Source of the DNA: Acanthaster planci
Taxonomy: Eukaryota > Echinodermata > Asteroidea > Valvatida > Acanthasteridae
Direction: 5' to 3'
DNA: 64,000 nt
Assembly (NCBI RefSeq): GCF_001949145.1
Contig: NW_019091406.1
Coordinates: 483,068-547,067, forward strand
This document shows positions 13,444 through 23,217 of the stretch, in pieces. A model generated the notes under the pieces. It saw only the letters and a program-made list of their open reading frames with translations. It did no database searches and had not been told where the DNA came from. Position numbers and translations under genes: made by a program. Position 1 is the stretch's first letter. Each line of letters starts with the position of its first letter.

Positions 13444-13927
13444 GAAATAATACAGAATTTAGGTCGTGCATACCATAGGCAAAACGCTGGTCACAATGGG
13501 AAATTGGCCAGCAGTGCCCATATATTGCAATAATTGCCAGTTAAAGCATGTACATGTACATGTTTGATGCAGTACTAGGGCAAGTGATGAACCTTATGTA
13601 ATGGCATGAAAGTTTATGGAAACACTCTTCAAGTAATGGCAGTACAACCTTAACCCTAACCCTACATAATACTACAAATTACTACTTGTGGTAAAATGTA
13701 GTTGTCAGTGCTGCTACTTCTAAGAGGACATGACCGTATTGTTCTCTGAAGCCATAAAATACAGTAGATAAGACAATGTACCATACAGTGCTGTGGCACT
13801 ACGAATATATGGCTTTGTTCTCTGTACGAGTAACAATGGAAGTAACCTAGCCAGAAGTAGTAATTTGTAGCGCTAGGTCCTTCAGGCTCAGGCTATTACT
13901 TAGTATTCATTATATTCATTATATTAC
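13444..13927. other. Non-coding stretch after the gap
   Basis: No gene is seen. It contains catgtacatgtacatg near 13543-13560 and TTAACCCTAACCCTA at 13650-13664. A short stretch then repeats words of the form actac(a/t) and gtagt around 13665-13870. Confidence 0.5.
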
Positions 13928-13998
13928 TATCCCCCACATGGGTACTTGTATATGTCCTCCAGCGTGTTGTCGCTCTACCAGCTGAACGCTCTGGGGAT
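13928..13998 (-). repeat. tRNA-like sequence, probable head of a tRNA-derived SINE
   Basis: On the minus strand the segment reads with ATCCCCA at the 5' end, able to pair with GGGGGAT at the 3' end like an acceptor stem. The internal phrase TTCAGCTGGTAGAGCG closely matches a polymerase III A box. The B-box region is poor and the anticodon arm is irregular, so this is not an intact tRNA gene. The best reading is a decayed tRNA-derived SINE or tRNA pseudogene. Confidence 0.4.
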
Positions 13999-14001
13999 CT
14001 C

Positions 14002-14245
14002 TACCGATTTGATAAGGTAGTGTGGTCGCAAGTCCCCCTTTCTAGGTCCTCCATTCCCAGGGTAACAGGGCAGCCTCTTCCTCAAAGAGGAATATTCTAC
14101 GAAAAACTCCACTAAAGGGAGTCAGTTTTAAGACGAGCAAACAGTCTTAAAGTCTGACTCCCTGGCTTGAAAAAGCGGTTGGTTTCCGTAGACTAACTTC
14201 TCAACTGTGGAGTTAGCTTTCCAAGAAGTGGATTTCACTTCTTAA
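14002..14245. repeat. Series of five consecutive perfect or near-perfect hairpins
   Basis: In order on the + strand: CTACC...GGTAG (14002-14020); CCTCTT...AAGAGG (14074-14090); GGGAGTCAG with a following TTTTAAGAC, closing on GTCTTAAAG and CTGACTCCC (14117-14162); CTAACT...AGTTAG (14193-14216); and AAGAAGTG...CACTTCTT (14223-14243). The third has a stem of about 18 pairs with one bulge. Spacing between hairpins is short. No recognised RNA family is evident. They lie directly beside the tRNA-like sequence on the opposite strand and may belong to the same retroelement. Confidence 0.6.
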
Positions 14246-14262
14246 GTATTTACGCTAAGATA

Positions 14263-14535
14263 ATGCTTTTCAATGAAGAAAATATACGATTTGGGCTGTC
14301 GCCAGAAACTATCTCTATTTTCTCAAATTATCTCGTAGAGCTATCGCTCAATCGACGAAATCAAAATGTGCTATTGCACGATGACCGATCAGGAGTCTCT
14401 CTATGTCAAGATCTGTCTGCTGCCTCTCCAATGCTTCACTCCGGTTTTAACCCCGCAGAGATCATGCTAATTAATCTAAATGTCATACAAATTTTGAAAT
14501 TCCACATGTTTTCAAATTTTTCCTGCACCATATAA
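14263..14535 (+). CDS. Unrecognised 90-codon ORF, doubtful
   Basis: The ATG at 14263 follows the hairpin series by about 20 bases and the frame stays open for 90 codons. The product is mixed in composition with no domain, signal peptide or membrane segment that I recognise. It could be part of the repeat that carries the hairpins, or chance. It is included only because of its position immediately after the structured block. Confidence 0.12.
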   Translation: MLFNEENIRFGLSPETISIFSNYLVELSLNRRNQNVLLHDDRSGVSLCQDLSAASPMLHSGFNPAEIMLINLNVIQILKFHMFSNFSCTI

Positions 14536-15186
14536 GTCAAAAAAGCTTTATACTCCCTGTGCTACTATACTTAGGAAGGTGGTCCTGAAATATGCTGAAT
14601 ATTCATTATACACGTACCAAGGTTTTACGCCCTCTTGTGACACATGTATTTGGCCAGTCAAAGACTGGTTTGCCGCGTTATCCTGCCATTTGCAATTTTA
14701 GTGTGTTATGCGGCAGGAACCAGGAAAGCATTGTTTCAGTGCAAGCATAATGGAAATGCAAATTTTCATCACTGCGATAGTGAACCACACGGGAACAAGT
14801 GAAAATAAACATGTCTTCTCGAAGATAGCTCAAGTAAATAGGCAAACAAATAAATACCAAGCCTTTTGGGTGTAAAGGTATTGTTGAGAGGCATTTTGTA
14901 AAGACAGAAAAGACAACAGGAATTTTTTTCTGGTTATTTTTTATTGCTGTTTACTTCGTAAAAAGTTGCAATCGTGCTGTAAAGCAAGGTGTGTCAGGTA
15001 ACTGGAAGCAGAACTTTTCTGCAAAAAGGTCATGCAAAATGTAATGCATTTTACCTGATTGGGCTGGGGATTAAATTACAGAGTATTTCTTTGTCCCATG
15101 AGTACAGAAAATGGTATATATTGTTTATAACATTTTGTGACCTTGCTAACAAGTTTATTCTTCATTTTTCCATTTCTTTTTTACAG
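14536..15186. other. Probable intron 3' end upstream of the first zinc-finger gene
   Basis: No ORF of interest is present. The end is a pyrimidine-rich tract (about 15158-15183) running into TTTTTTACAG, with AG at 15185-15186: a good 3' splice site. An alternative acceptor, TTCTTGCTTCTGCAG, ends at 15300. Both lie upstream of the ATG at 15337, so they would splice a leader exon onto an intact single-exon CDS. Confidence 0.5.
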
Positions 15187-15336
15187 TTGCTGCGTGAAAA
15201 GTTGGAATTGCAGTATCAGTGAAAAATACCAAACCTGAACTTTAGTTGTGCTTTGGCCTTAATTGGTCTGGTGTCACAGTGAAGGTTCTTGCTTCTGCAG
15301 TCTTTTTTGTGTTGCTGAAAAAGATCTGTCTGAAAG
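15187..15336 (+). other. 5' UTR of the first ZC3H10-like gene
   Basis: This is the 150-base interval between the splice acceptor and the start codon. It carries stops in the CDS frame, so it is leader. The start context is GAAAGATGT with A at -3, favourable for initiation. If the acceptor at 15299-15300 is used instead, the exonic leader shortens to 36 bases. Confidence 0.45.
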
Positions 15337-16260
15337 ATGTCCGGCGAGTCGGAGGCCAATGGCAGCAACACCCAGGTCTGCCGAGAATACTTGCGAGGGG
15401 AGTGTGACAGGGGCTCCAACTGTAAGTTCAGTCACCCAGACTTGAAAGAAGGGTCCAATGAAATGAAAGATAAAATCTGCCGAGACTACCTGAGAGATGA
15501 ATGCAGCCGGGGTGACAGGTGCATTTTCCAGCACCCGCCTGGATTACAGGGCTCGAAGAGGGTTATTAAGTTCTGCCACAACTTCCAGAATGGGCGATGT
15601 CCACGTGAGGGTTGTACCTATCTGCACTGCACCCAGGAGGAGGAAGAGTACTACAACAAGACGGGTAAGCTGCCCCCCGGTGCAGAAGAGCAGATCAAGT
15701 CTGAGCAGGCTAAGAAGGTCTGCAAGGACTTTCTGAATGGTAAATGCTTCCGCAGCCAATGCAAGTTTGCTCATCCTGGATCAGATGGCTACGGCTATGG
15801 TGGTCCGCCCCGCAAACGTCCCATGCCTCCTTGGGAAGACCGTAATGCATTCTACCCTCCTGTGAGAGAGGATCGAGAGCGCGTCCGCAGCCTGATGCGG
15901 CTGGTCAATGATCTTGAAGATGAGAATGTAGTCCTTCGTCACAAGCTGAGCCGTATACACCGCCAGGTACTGGACCTTACAGATGATAACAAGGCCCTAC
16001 TTGACGAGAACAGGCGTCTTCGTGGCGACCCTGAGGCACCTAGAGCCCCACCCCATCGAGCGGAGGCTGCATCGGGTGATCTTGACAGTTACCTCCGAGA
16101 CAGGCCAGTTGCAGTTCCAGCTCCTCATGCTCCCGCTCTTGATCCCGTTACTTCTAGAGCTGCTGCCAGGAATACTGGGTTTGAGTCTGAGCGCGCTGCT
16201 CCATACAGTTCTGATCGCCCAGGTTACGAAAGCCGCCTTTCTTCAGGTTATGATTATTAG
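15337..16260 (+). CDS. ZC3H10-like protein with four CCCH zinc fingers and a coiled coil (paralogue A)
   Basis: 307 residues, intronless. Four CCCH fingers: C15-C23-C29-H33 (CX7CX5CX3H), C48-C56-C62-H66 (same spacing), C80-C88-C93-H97 (CX7CX4CX3H) and C129-C137-C142-H146 (CX7CX4CX3H). Finger 3 is followed by an acidic EEEEYY stretch and the words TGKLPP, as in the canonical paralogue downstream. A charged Gly/Pro-rich linker (147-176) leads to a coiled coil at about 178-230, ending in VLDLTDDNKALLDENRRLR. The tail is Pro/Ala-rich, then Tyr/Ser-rich. CCCH proteins of this family bind RNA, and mammalian ZC3H10 has been tied to microRNA processing and mitochondrial gene control. The exact role here is inference. 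Fingers 1 and 2 both resemble finger 1 of the canonical copy, so finger 1 has been duplicated. The start is the only ATG with a good context ahead of finger 1. Confidence 0.9.
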   Translation: MSGESEANGSNTQVCREYLRGECDRGSNCKFSHPDLKEGSNEMKDKICRDYLRDECSRGDRCIFQHPPGLQGSKRVIKFCHNFQNGRCPREGCTYLHCTQEEEEYYNKTGKLPPGAEEQIKSEQAKKVCKDFLNGKCFRSQCKFAHPGSDGYGYGGPPRKRPMPPWEDRNAFYPPVREDRERVRSLMRLVNDLEDENVVLRHKLSRIHRQVLDLTDDNKALLDENRRLRGDPEAPRAPPHRAEAASGDLDSYLRDRPVAVPAPHAPALDPVTSRAAARNTGFESERAAPYSSDRPGYESRLSSGYDY

Positions 16261-18110
16261 GTGCATGTAAATGTGCTCTCATCAATGGTGGTATACCCAT
16301 AGAAACTTGTGTTTTAGAGACTGATAGTGATTAAAAGAAAATCAGTTACGCATGTTATTAAATTCCACCTGCTGGACATAATTCTTTTGTGTAGACTGTA
16401 AAACAATTCGGATATTGCCAAAAGAATTTAAGAGGGTTCAGTCCAAAAAATTATAAGGACCGAACAGTACTATTCAATTTTCGAATCATTCAAATTGGTT
16501 GAGATATTTCTTGTATCCCCTACCAAAACAGGTAAATTTACACCAACTGTCAAATTAAGCTTGTGACTGTTTTCGAACTATACAGTTTGTTTTCTTTGAG
16601 GGTAAGGCTGTAGCTGGTCCCAAGAATAATCGATGTAATAGAGTTATACAAATGTTATTCTGCACCGCAGGCCCTTCAACTTGCACATTAAGTTCGTAAG
16701 AATTTTTAGGAAGTGCCGCTCCTCCACTGTGAATTCCCACTTTCAGTTCTGCAACGTGGCCAGACATGCTCTAAATTAATTTGCATAGTATTTACATATA
16801 CGCTCTTGTCATCAGATTCTTTGAAAGGCCACACCGATGCAACTTCCAAATACATGTTATAGGTTACTGCTTTTTTAAGCTGTGGCTTATTACTTTATTA
16901 GATGATACATAATCATTACTCAGAACGTACATGTATTGATTTTTAGATCAGAGATGCAACGATTGTAGAAATGATTTGAGTTGCATATAAATAGGAAATC
17001 TTCGTTTGGCTTTGAAAGCTGGCTACAGGTAAATCCCCAGATGTGGTTAGTTAGACAAAACTTTCTTTTCGGATGATTCTATGTTTCTTCAAGATAATCT
17101 AACATTACATGTATCGTCGGGTTCAGCTTTGAACTGTTGATGGTCCTTGGTCAGTAGGTACGTGCAAAGCTACACGCACCATTTCACTGCTCATTTTGAA
17201 ACCTACATTTCACGATCTTAACCATGCAGGTTTTTAGACACAATCTTAACTGAACGGACCTTGTTTTGGAAAGATTTGGTTTGGTATCCGATTCAGTGTA
17301 CAAAATCATAATAACGTGGAATGTACATGTATCAATTTTTGTTACAAAACAGGTAGAGTTGCAGCGATTGTAAAAATAATCCGTGCAAGATGACAACATA
17401 AAAACTTTGGTTTTGCTTTGAAAACCAGCTAAATCTGTGGATTGGGGTGGGGAGAGGCATGTCTCGTGGTATGTTATGTCTTTGCCCCAGACGTGGTATT
17501 TCAATGCTCCAAAAATACGATACGATAAATGTTAAAAATGAAAATTCTGTAGTGGAAGTAGTCTATCACAAATGCGCACTCACAGTTAAAACATTTTCTA
17601 ATTTGTAAAAGCAATCCATTTACTTTTATTCATTGTATGCGGGACAGTTCTGAAGCATACGTTCTCAAGTCATGACGCGTGAAGTTTATAATTTTTTTTT
17701 TAAATTTAAGGAAACACTGTACAAGATCATCAAATGATGAAATGTTATTTTTATTGAGTTGTACAATTTGTTATGACATTGGCAAGTGTGCAAGGAGCAG
17801 CGCTATTTGTAATCTACAGTGCACATTGCACATGTATATGCATTGTTTGCATGAATAATTGAACTGTCTCTCCGTTTCAAAAGATGACCAGCTCCTGTTC
17901 CCCGGCTTTTTCAATGCAATATCATGCTGAACGAACATGCATTCAGTTTTCCCTGTTTCACTTGCTTTATGATGTCACAACAATGGATGAAGAGGTGTAT
18001 ACAGAAGAAATCAGTTGTATGAAACAAAGAGATGTAATGTTAGTTGTAATCGTAATGTGTTCAGCAGTTTAAGTCGTTTTCTTTCAGTCTAAATAAATAA
18101 ATTCAGTATC
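16261..18110 (+). other. Probable 3' UTR of paralogue A
   Basis: AT-rich, with no credible ORF. Overlapping AATAAA signals occur at 18092-18097 and 18096-18101, and another at 18663-18668. The first strong cluster gives a 3' UTR of about 1.85 kb. A weak ATTAAA lies at 16330-16335, which could give a short form. acatgta words are scattered through it. Confidence 0.4.
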
Positions 18111-19926
18111 TGGTATTAAATTGTTGCCCAAGATGAAGTTGCTATTAATAATTTATGTATATACACTGTATTATTACCTGAAGACGCACCTCGATTTTCT
18201 TGTACACAAAGATTTCAACAGTATACGCTCAGTGAATTGTTTGCACATGTTTATTGTTCTTAAGAATCCTCTCCAATCTTAGGTTAGTAAAGTCGTTTCA
18301 AAACTTGCAAAGATGTGCGATATTAGTCAAAAAGGGCGCACTTCGAAACCTGCTTGGGAACACTTTTTCCACAAAGTTCTTTTGCAAGTGAACACTGTCT
18401 GTTGGATATTGTTGATCAGCAGCAGGAAAAAGGCATTTTGTCCTAAGCTTTGGGACTCTGTTGGGTTAAGCAAGCTGCACACTTTCGTAGCAGAGAAATG
18501 CTGTCGTTGGATCTCAGCAGGGCGGCAGCACAGTAAGGGTGGGCGTTTAAGATCAGACATGTCACTTGTTAATTAACATTCGTTCTCTGTAATGGTTTCA
18601 TTTCGTGTCATTTTCTTGTTACTTTTTATTGCAGTGTTCCTGTTGCTTTCTTTTGATTGTTTAATAAAGTACACGTACATGTATTTGTAACCCGCACCGT
18701 GCTTTTCCGTCAATATATTTTTCAGTTAGTTTTTGTAGACTTAAACCTGCATACTGCACTAAGTACAAGTACATGTAAAGAACTTGTACACATTTTACAC
18801 TTCGGAGTGTTTATAAAACAAGGACTTTATGTATACGCGTTTTGCACATTTTGCCTTAAACCCTCTTGAAGAAGCGTGATAGGTAAATAGTTGTTCATTT
18901 TGTACGCTGCTGGTGTGTACAAAATTTTCGCTACACCATAATCCGAAACTATCCCATAAACTGCGCACTAGGTGCTGCTTGTTGCCATGATCTGGGCTTT
19001 TGTGACTTCGATCTTGTATTGTAAAATTTGATTGCCCCTCGATTTCATATGTTCTTGTAATTCATTTCTGTCATCTAGGTCGCATCTTGGTGAAACGTCA
19101 CCTATCTTTTTCTTTTGCATTATGGACGTGTGTGCAAGCCTCTTTTGCAGAACAGTGCACCATTTGTGACCTTGTTAAAAGCAACAGATGTGAAGTTGCG
19201 TGAAATGCTACAATGTAATAGCAACGTTCTTGTTAAAGTAAACAGCTCCAACAAGGAAAGATAAAGTACAGGAGACACGAGAACAAGTATTGTGATATGG
19301 AAGCTAAACCTCGGAATGCATGAAATGTGGAACATGTAGGACTGCTGCCTTTGAGAATCATACAAGATAAAACAATCGGTAACAAGTTCATGATAAAACA
19401 ACAGAAAGTAAACCTGGAAGAATTTCATTGTTATAAAGTAAACAATGAACCGAAGACTGCAGCAATGAGCAAAAGGAACTTTAAGTAAACAAGCAGCTGT
19501 AAGAATAAAAGATGCGATTAAAAGTGATCAAGTGAAAGCTAAAAACATGAGTGTTTTGGTAAGAATTCAGTTCGAACTTTGAAAAGTGCTGTTGAAAATT
19601 TGCTGTTGGATTCTTCAGGAAGTGAAAGATCTGCTGTGGATCACACAAAAAAGTTAGTCAACGTTTAGACCCCATTTGCATTTTGAGTCTGAATGTCGAG
19701 TTTTCAAACTATTGTTTTGTTTTACTGAATTATTTAAATCAGATCTTGTTTGCATGGCGCATTTTTCAGGTATGAGACTAAAATGTGTGGCTTACTTGAT
19801 TGTAACTCAATGATAAATTTCCGAGCATGATCAGAAAATTAATTGCTGGTACATGTACATTTATACGGTTTTCTCCAAGTTAACCCCATAGCCTGATTAA
19901 ATGTGCTTTCTTTCTTTATTCCACAG
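18111..19926 (+). other. Intergenic sequence and possible leader exon and intron of paralogue B
   Basis: A frame from ATG 18313 (87 codons) resembles nothing known. Two donor-like sites could define a first exon for paralogue B: CA|GTAAGG with GT at 18533-18534, and TTTG|GTAAGAATT with GT at 19559-19560. The acceptor is strong: a CTTTCTTTCTTTATTCCACAG tract with AG at 19925-19926. Choosing the second donor gives an intron of about 370 bases. Transcript data would be needed to pick one. Confidence 0.35.
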
Positions 19927-20281
19927 CGAGTAACAGTCATAAGTGACGACTGTTGCCGTATTAACATCTAATGTGAATCTGGAAAGTGGATGCCTGACAA
20001 GTCTCCTTCTGAGAAGTTGTAACCTGTACCAGTTTGCCGAGAAGTGACCAGTTGAACAGAATTGTTTCGTGCAGAGCCAACAAGAGCAAACAAGGTTGCC
20101 ATCTGTTCAGTTATTAACAGGCAGTAAGATTTGCGTGTTTAAAGGACTTTTGTGCTCTTGCGTGAAAGGAAATGGTGTTTTTGACTGAAAGGACAAGATT
20201 CAAATGCTTTAAAAGTGCTCAGACTAAGGTTTGAAAACAAATTGAAACTGACTGAGTGAACGAACAGGATTACAATCTGAA
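19927..20281 (+). other. 5' UTR of paralogue B
   Basis: 355 bases between the acceptor and the start codon, purine-rich near the start. The start context is TCTGAAATGG with G at -3 and G at +4, favourable. No in-frame extension upstream preserves a finger. Confidence 0.4.
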
Positions 20282-21298
20282 ATGGCAGCATTTCTGGATG
20301 AGGATGGTTATATTGACCAGCGCGTGTGCCGCTTCTATTTAGTCAACAATTGCATGTCCGGTAACAGATGTCGGTTTCTGCATTGCAAAGAGTTACTCAA
20401 GACCAAGATAACTTGGGTCTGCCTTCATTATCTCAGCAAAATGGGCTGCTCTTACGGTGTGAATTGTAAATTTGACCACCCAGAATGGGCTAGAGGCCTA
20501 TCCCTGCTGCCTAAAATCTGTGGCCAGTACCGCCATGAGAGAGATGGAGAGAAATGTCCTGACCAAGACTGTAAATACCTTCATTTCACCGATGAAGAGC
20601 ACCAGGCGTACATAAAGGATCGAATTATCCCAGCAAGGTTTGACTTGAAGTTAAACAGGGACAACAACCAGCTTGTGCAGTACAGCAGTGACGAAGAGCC
20701 GGATCATGCCAATAATGCAAGGCCGAAGAACAGAGCAAGAGAAGACGGTGGTCGAAATCAGCGTGATTCAAGGAGGCACAGGAGCGGAAGTCCAAAACGA
20801 GAAAGAAGCCCAAAGCGCGTGAGGAGCCGGAGCCCCGTGCGCTCCTCCAGTCGGAGTGCCAAGAGAGAAGAGTCCCCAGAGGATGATGCAAAGCGTCTTC
20901 AGAAGTTGAAGCACACCATCAAGGACTTGAAAAAGGAGCTGGACAATTTATGGAAGGACAACAAGCATCTGCAGCGGCAACTTAGTGATCATAAAAGGTT
21001 CCATGAAACGGACCAAGAGCTGATCAACGACTTGATGAGAACCAGGAACAAGCTGGAGGATGATATCGGCAGGCTCAACGCTGAAAAAATCGATATGACT
21101 AAGCAAATCAGTGACCTTTTCAGCGACAACAAGGTGGTGGTGGAAGAGAACCAGCGCTTGAGAGGATTGTTGCAAGCACAAGAATCAAGACTTCCTTCAA
21201 CTCAGACAGCTACCCCCGTGGCACAGTCCACCTTTCAAGATCCCTTCAGTACCTCTAGTAGCTCCTCATCCATGTTCCAACAGAGCAGCTGGAACTAG
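20282..21298 (+). CDS. ZC3H10-like protein with three divergent CCCH fingers, an RS-rich segment and a long coiled coil (paralogue B)
   Basis: 338 residues, intronless. Fingers: C16-C24-C30-H34 (CX7CX5CX3H), C47-C56-C62-H66 (CX8CX5CX3H, an unusual first spacing) and C80-C92-C97-H101 (CX11CX4CX3H, a strongly stretched first loop). Residues 158-199 form a basic Arg/Ser-rich segment with repeated RSP, RSRSP and SPKR words, like the RS domains of splicing factors. This segment is absent from the neighbours. A coiled coil runs from about 203 to 295 and ends with the family motif ISDLFSDNKVVVEENQRLR. The tail is Ser/Thr/Gln-rich. By layout, fingers 1 and 2 correspond to the duplicated finger 1 of paralogue A and finger 3 to canonical finger 2; the last canonical finger is missing. 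RNA binding is expected from the fingers. A nuclear, splicing-linked role is inferred from the RS segment only. Confidence 0.85.
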   Translation: MAAFLDEDGYIDQRVCRFYLVNNCMSGNRCRFLHCKELLKTKITWVCLHYLSKMGCSYGVNCKFDHPEWARGLSLLPKICGQYRHERDGEKCPDQDCKYLHFTDEEHQAYIKDRIIPARFDLKLNRDNNQLVQYSSDEEPDHANNARPKNRAREDGGRNQRDSRRHRSGSPKRERSPKRVRSRSPVRSSSRSAKREESPEDDAKRLQKLKHTIKDLKKELDNLWKDNKHLQRQLSDHKRFHETDQELINDLMRTRNKLEDDIGRLNAEKIDMTKQISDLFSDNKVVVEENQRLRGLLQAQESRLPSTQTATPVAQSTFQDPFSTSSSSSSMFQQSSWN

Positions 21299-22119
21299 TA
21301 GACACTGATATATACCTTTTCTTTAAAGTAGCTTAGTAGGTGATATATTTTAATAATTTTTAACTGTACAAGCATTAGCCCCTTTCGAAGTTTCCATAGT
21401 ATACATGCAGTTCGTTACGCGTTACATGGCGTTTTGTTCATGCCTTACACGTTTTACTGTTTGAGACCTATCTTCAGCATCAAGTTTGTTTTTCAGTTTC
21501 TTAAATGAATTGTTAAAGAAACTTTACGAAGGTGGAGGGTGAATCGTTTTTCTCCCGTGAGTTTGCCCAAAGATCCAAGAGAAAATATGGCCCTTAGAGA
21601 AAAAAATACAAATGTAGGTTGCGTCAAACCCGACTGGGAAGGGATTTCTAACCTCAACTTTCCCTCGCTTTTTTTAATTGAACAGATTTTCAGTCAGACG
21701 GTAGGCCCGCTCAGCAGTTGACACCCGTTGCGTTGAAGCGGTCATTGCATGCATTGAGCGCAGTTTGTGAGCCAGCACCTACGGCCGGCCGAGTCTAGTG
21801 ATCTGCAGTGCAGAGTGCCGTGTGCGGGCAGCCAGCAGGTGCCACCTGTGCAGCAAGCCGGCAGCTTTTGAGCAGCAGCAGGAAGCAGCAAGCAGCCTTA
21901 AACGGCAGCAGCAGCCGTTGCGGCATGTCCAGCTCATAAGGAAGTACCTTCCTCAAGGTTACGTACGTTGAAATAGCATTGCTGAAGCTGCATTGAAACA
22001 ATTAAGTGCTATCGCCCTGAAAGGGGCATATCTTGACGCTTTCGCTGCTAGATCATATAAAATACGTTTCATTCCATTTAAGCAGCTTGCCTTTGATACT
22101 TGATAAGCAGTTTAGCCAA
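21299..22119 (+). other. Intergenic spacer, promoter and 5' UTR of the canonical ZC3H10 copy
   Basis: Only 821 bases separate the paralogue B stop from the next start. I see no AATAAA here, so paralogue B may use a variant signal or read through. A pyrimidine tract with acceptor-like AGs at 21684-21685 and 21692-21693 could belong to a leader intron. From about 21740 to 21930 the sequence turns GC- and CpG-rich with interrupted CAG repeats (gcagcagcagg, gcagcaagcag), as in a promoter or structured leader. No TATA box is apparent. Confidence 0.45.
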
Positions 22120-23217
22120 ATGTCTACAGGGGAGAAAGATTACAGTGATGACATCTGCCGCGATTACACTCGCGGCGTTTGCAATCGCGGCAGAAACTGC
22201 AAATACAAGCATCCCGAGGAGCTAGAAGGCGTAGAGTCCAAGGGCAATCATAAGTATGCCTTCTGTCACGATTACCAGAATAGAGAGTGTGTTCGGCCCA
22301 ACTGTCGTTTCCTCCACTGTTCTCGTGCAGAAGAAGACTACTACAAAGAGACAGGGAAGTTGCCACCACACCTGGAAGAAAAAGTAGCCCGAGGTTACGG
22401 TATCACTGGGGCTGAATCCAGTGGGTTTGATGAGGTCCCAATCTGTCGGGATTATCAGAAGGGTGAGTGTAACCGCGGTAGTAAATGTAAGTTTCGACAC
22501 ATGAGTAGAGGTGACATGGAGTATGAGGAACGACGGCGCATGAGAAGCCGCTATCCACCAGGGGGATATGGGGAGTTTGAGTATGATCGCTTGCGTCGCC
22601 GTCCTCTGGAAGACCGCTTTGGATACCTTGATTTCGAGACTGGACGAGGCTCAGGTGATGAGTTTGGGGCGAGGATGGCTATTCGCGAGAGGGTGAGGAG
22701 CTCCAATCGTGACACAAGGGAGCTGGAAGAGGAGAATCAGATCCTTCTGCGCAAGGTGGAAGTGATGCGCAAGCAGATCTCTGACCTAACCGCCGCCAAC
22801 GAGGTCCTGCTGGAGCAGAATGCTCGTCTGAGGGCCTCTAAGTCCGAGAATACCAACAACGCGGTGATGCAGGCCGAGACCCACTTGGTGAGGTCGACCA
22901 CTGGGGTGCCACTTCTCTCCCAAGGGAGTGTAGCTGTCATCCAGAAGAGCGCAGGCACACCAGGGGCATCTGGTGTCACAGCCATCAATCTGATTGGCCA
23001 ACAAGAGGGCGGTTTGGGTGACAGGTCGCAGGCTACTCTCATAGCCTCTGAAATGCAGACCATCCCCGTCTCGGTTTCTTTGCAGCAAGAGTTCCAGCCG
23101 GTGTCTCTAGCATCTGTCATGACCACCCAGCCGACCATGCCCATGCAGAGTGTACCAACCTCTATCTTGACGTACCCCATAGTGTCTCATAACATCCACA
23201 CAGCAATGGGTCGTTAA
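22120..23217 (+). CDS. ZC3H10: Zinc finger CCCH domain-containing protein 10 (ZC3H10), closest to the canonical form
   Basis: 365 residues from the ATG at 22120. The frame is open upstream to a TTG at 22033, but the ATG has A at -3 and stands just ahead of finger 1, so I choose it. Three fingers in the canonical order and spacing: C13-C21-C27-H31, C49-C57-C62-H66 and C109-C117-C123-H127 (CX7CX5CX3H, CX7CX4CX3H, CX7CX5CX3H). Finger 2 is followed by an EEDYY stretch and TGKLPP. An Arg-rich, Gly/Tyr-rich linker follows, then a coiled coil at about 199-238 with ISDLTAANEVLLEQNARLR. A Thr/Ser/Val-rich tail ends in a TYPIVS-type motif that I recall at the vertebrate protein's C-terminus. Vertebrate ZC3H10 is about 434 residues, longer mainly in Pro-rich regions. 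It is an RNA-binding protein reported to act in microRNA biogenesis and mitochondrial regulation. It is last of three tandem paralogues, all on the + strand. Confidence 0.92.
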   Translation: MSTGEKDYSDDICRDYTRGVCNRGRNCKYKHPEELEGVESKGNHKYAFCHDYQNRECVRPNCRFLHCSRAEEDYYKETGKLPPHLEEKVARGYGITGAESSGFDEVPICRDYQKGECNRGSKCKFRHMSRGDMEYEERRRMRSRYPPGGYGEFEYDRLRRRPLEDRFGYLDFETGRGSGDEFGARMAIRERVRSSNRDTRELEEENQILLRKVEVMRKQISDLTAANEVLLEQNARLRASKSENTNNAVMQAETHLVRSTTGVPLLSQGSVAVIQKSAGTPGASGVTAINLIGQQEGGLGDRSQATLIASEMQTIPVSVSLQQEFQPVSLASVMTTQPTMPMQSVPTSILTYPIVSHNIHTAMGR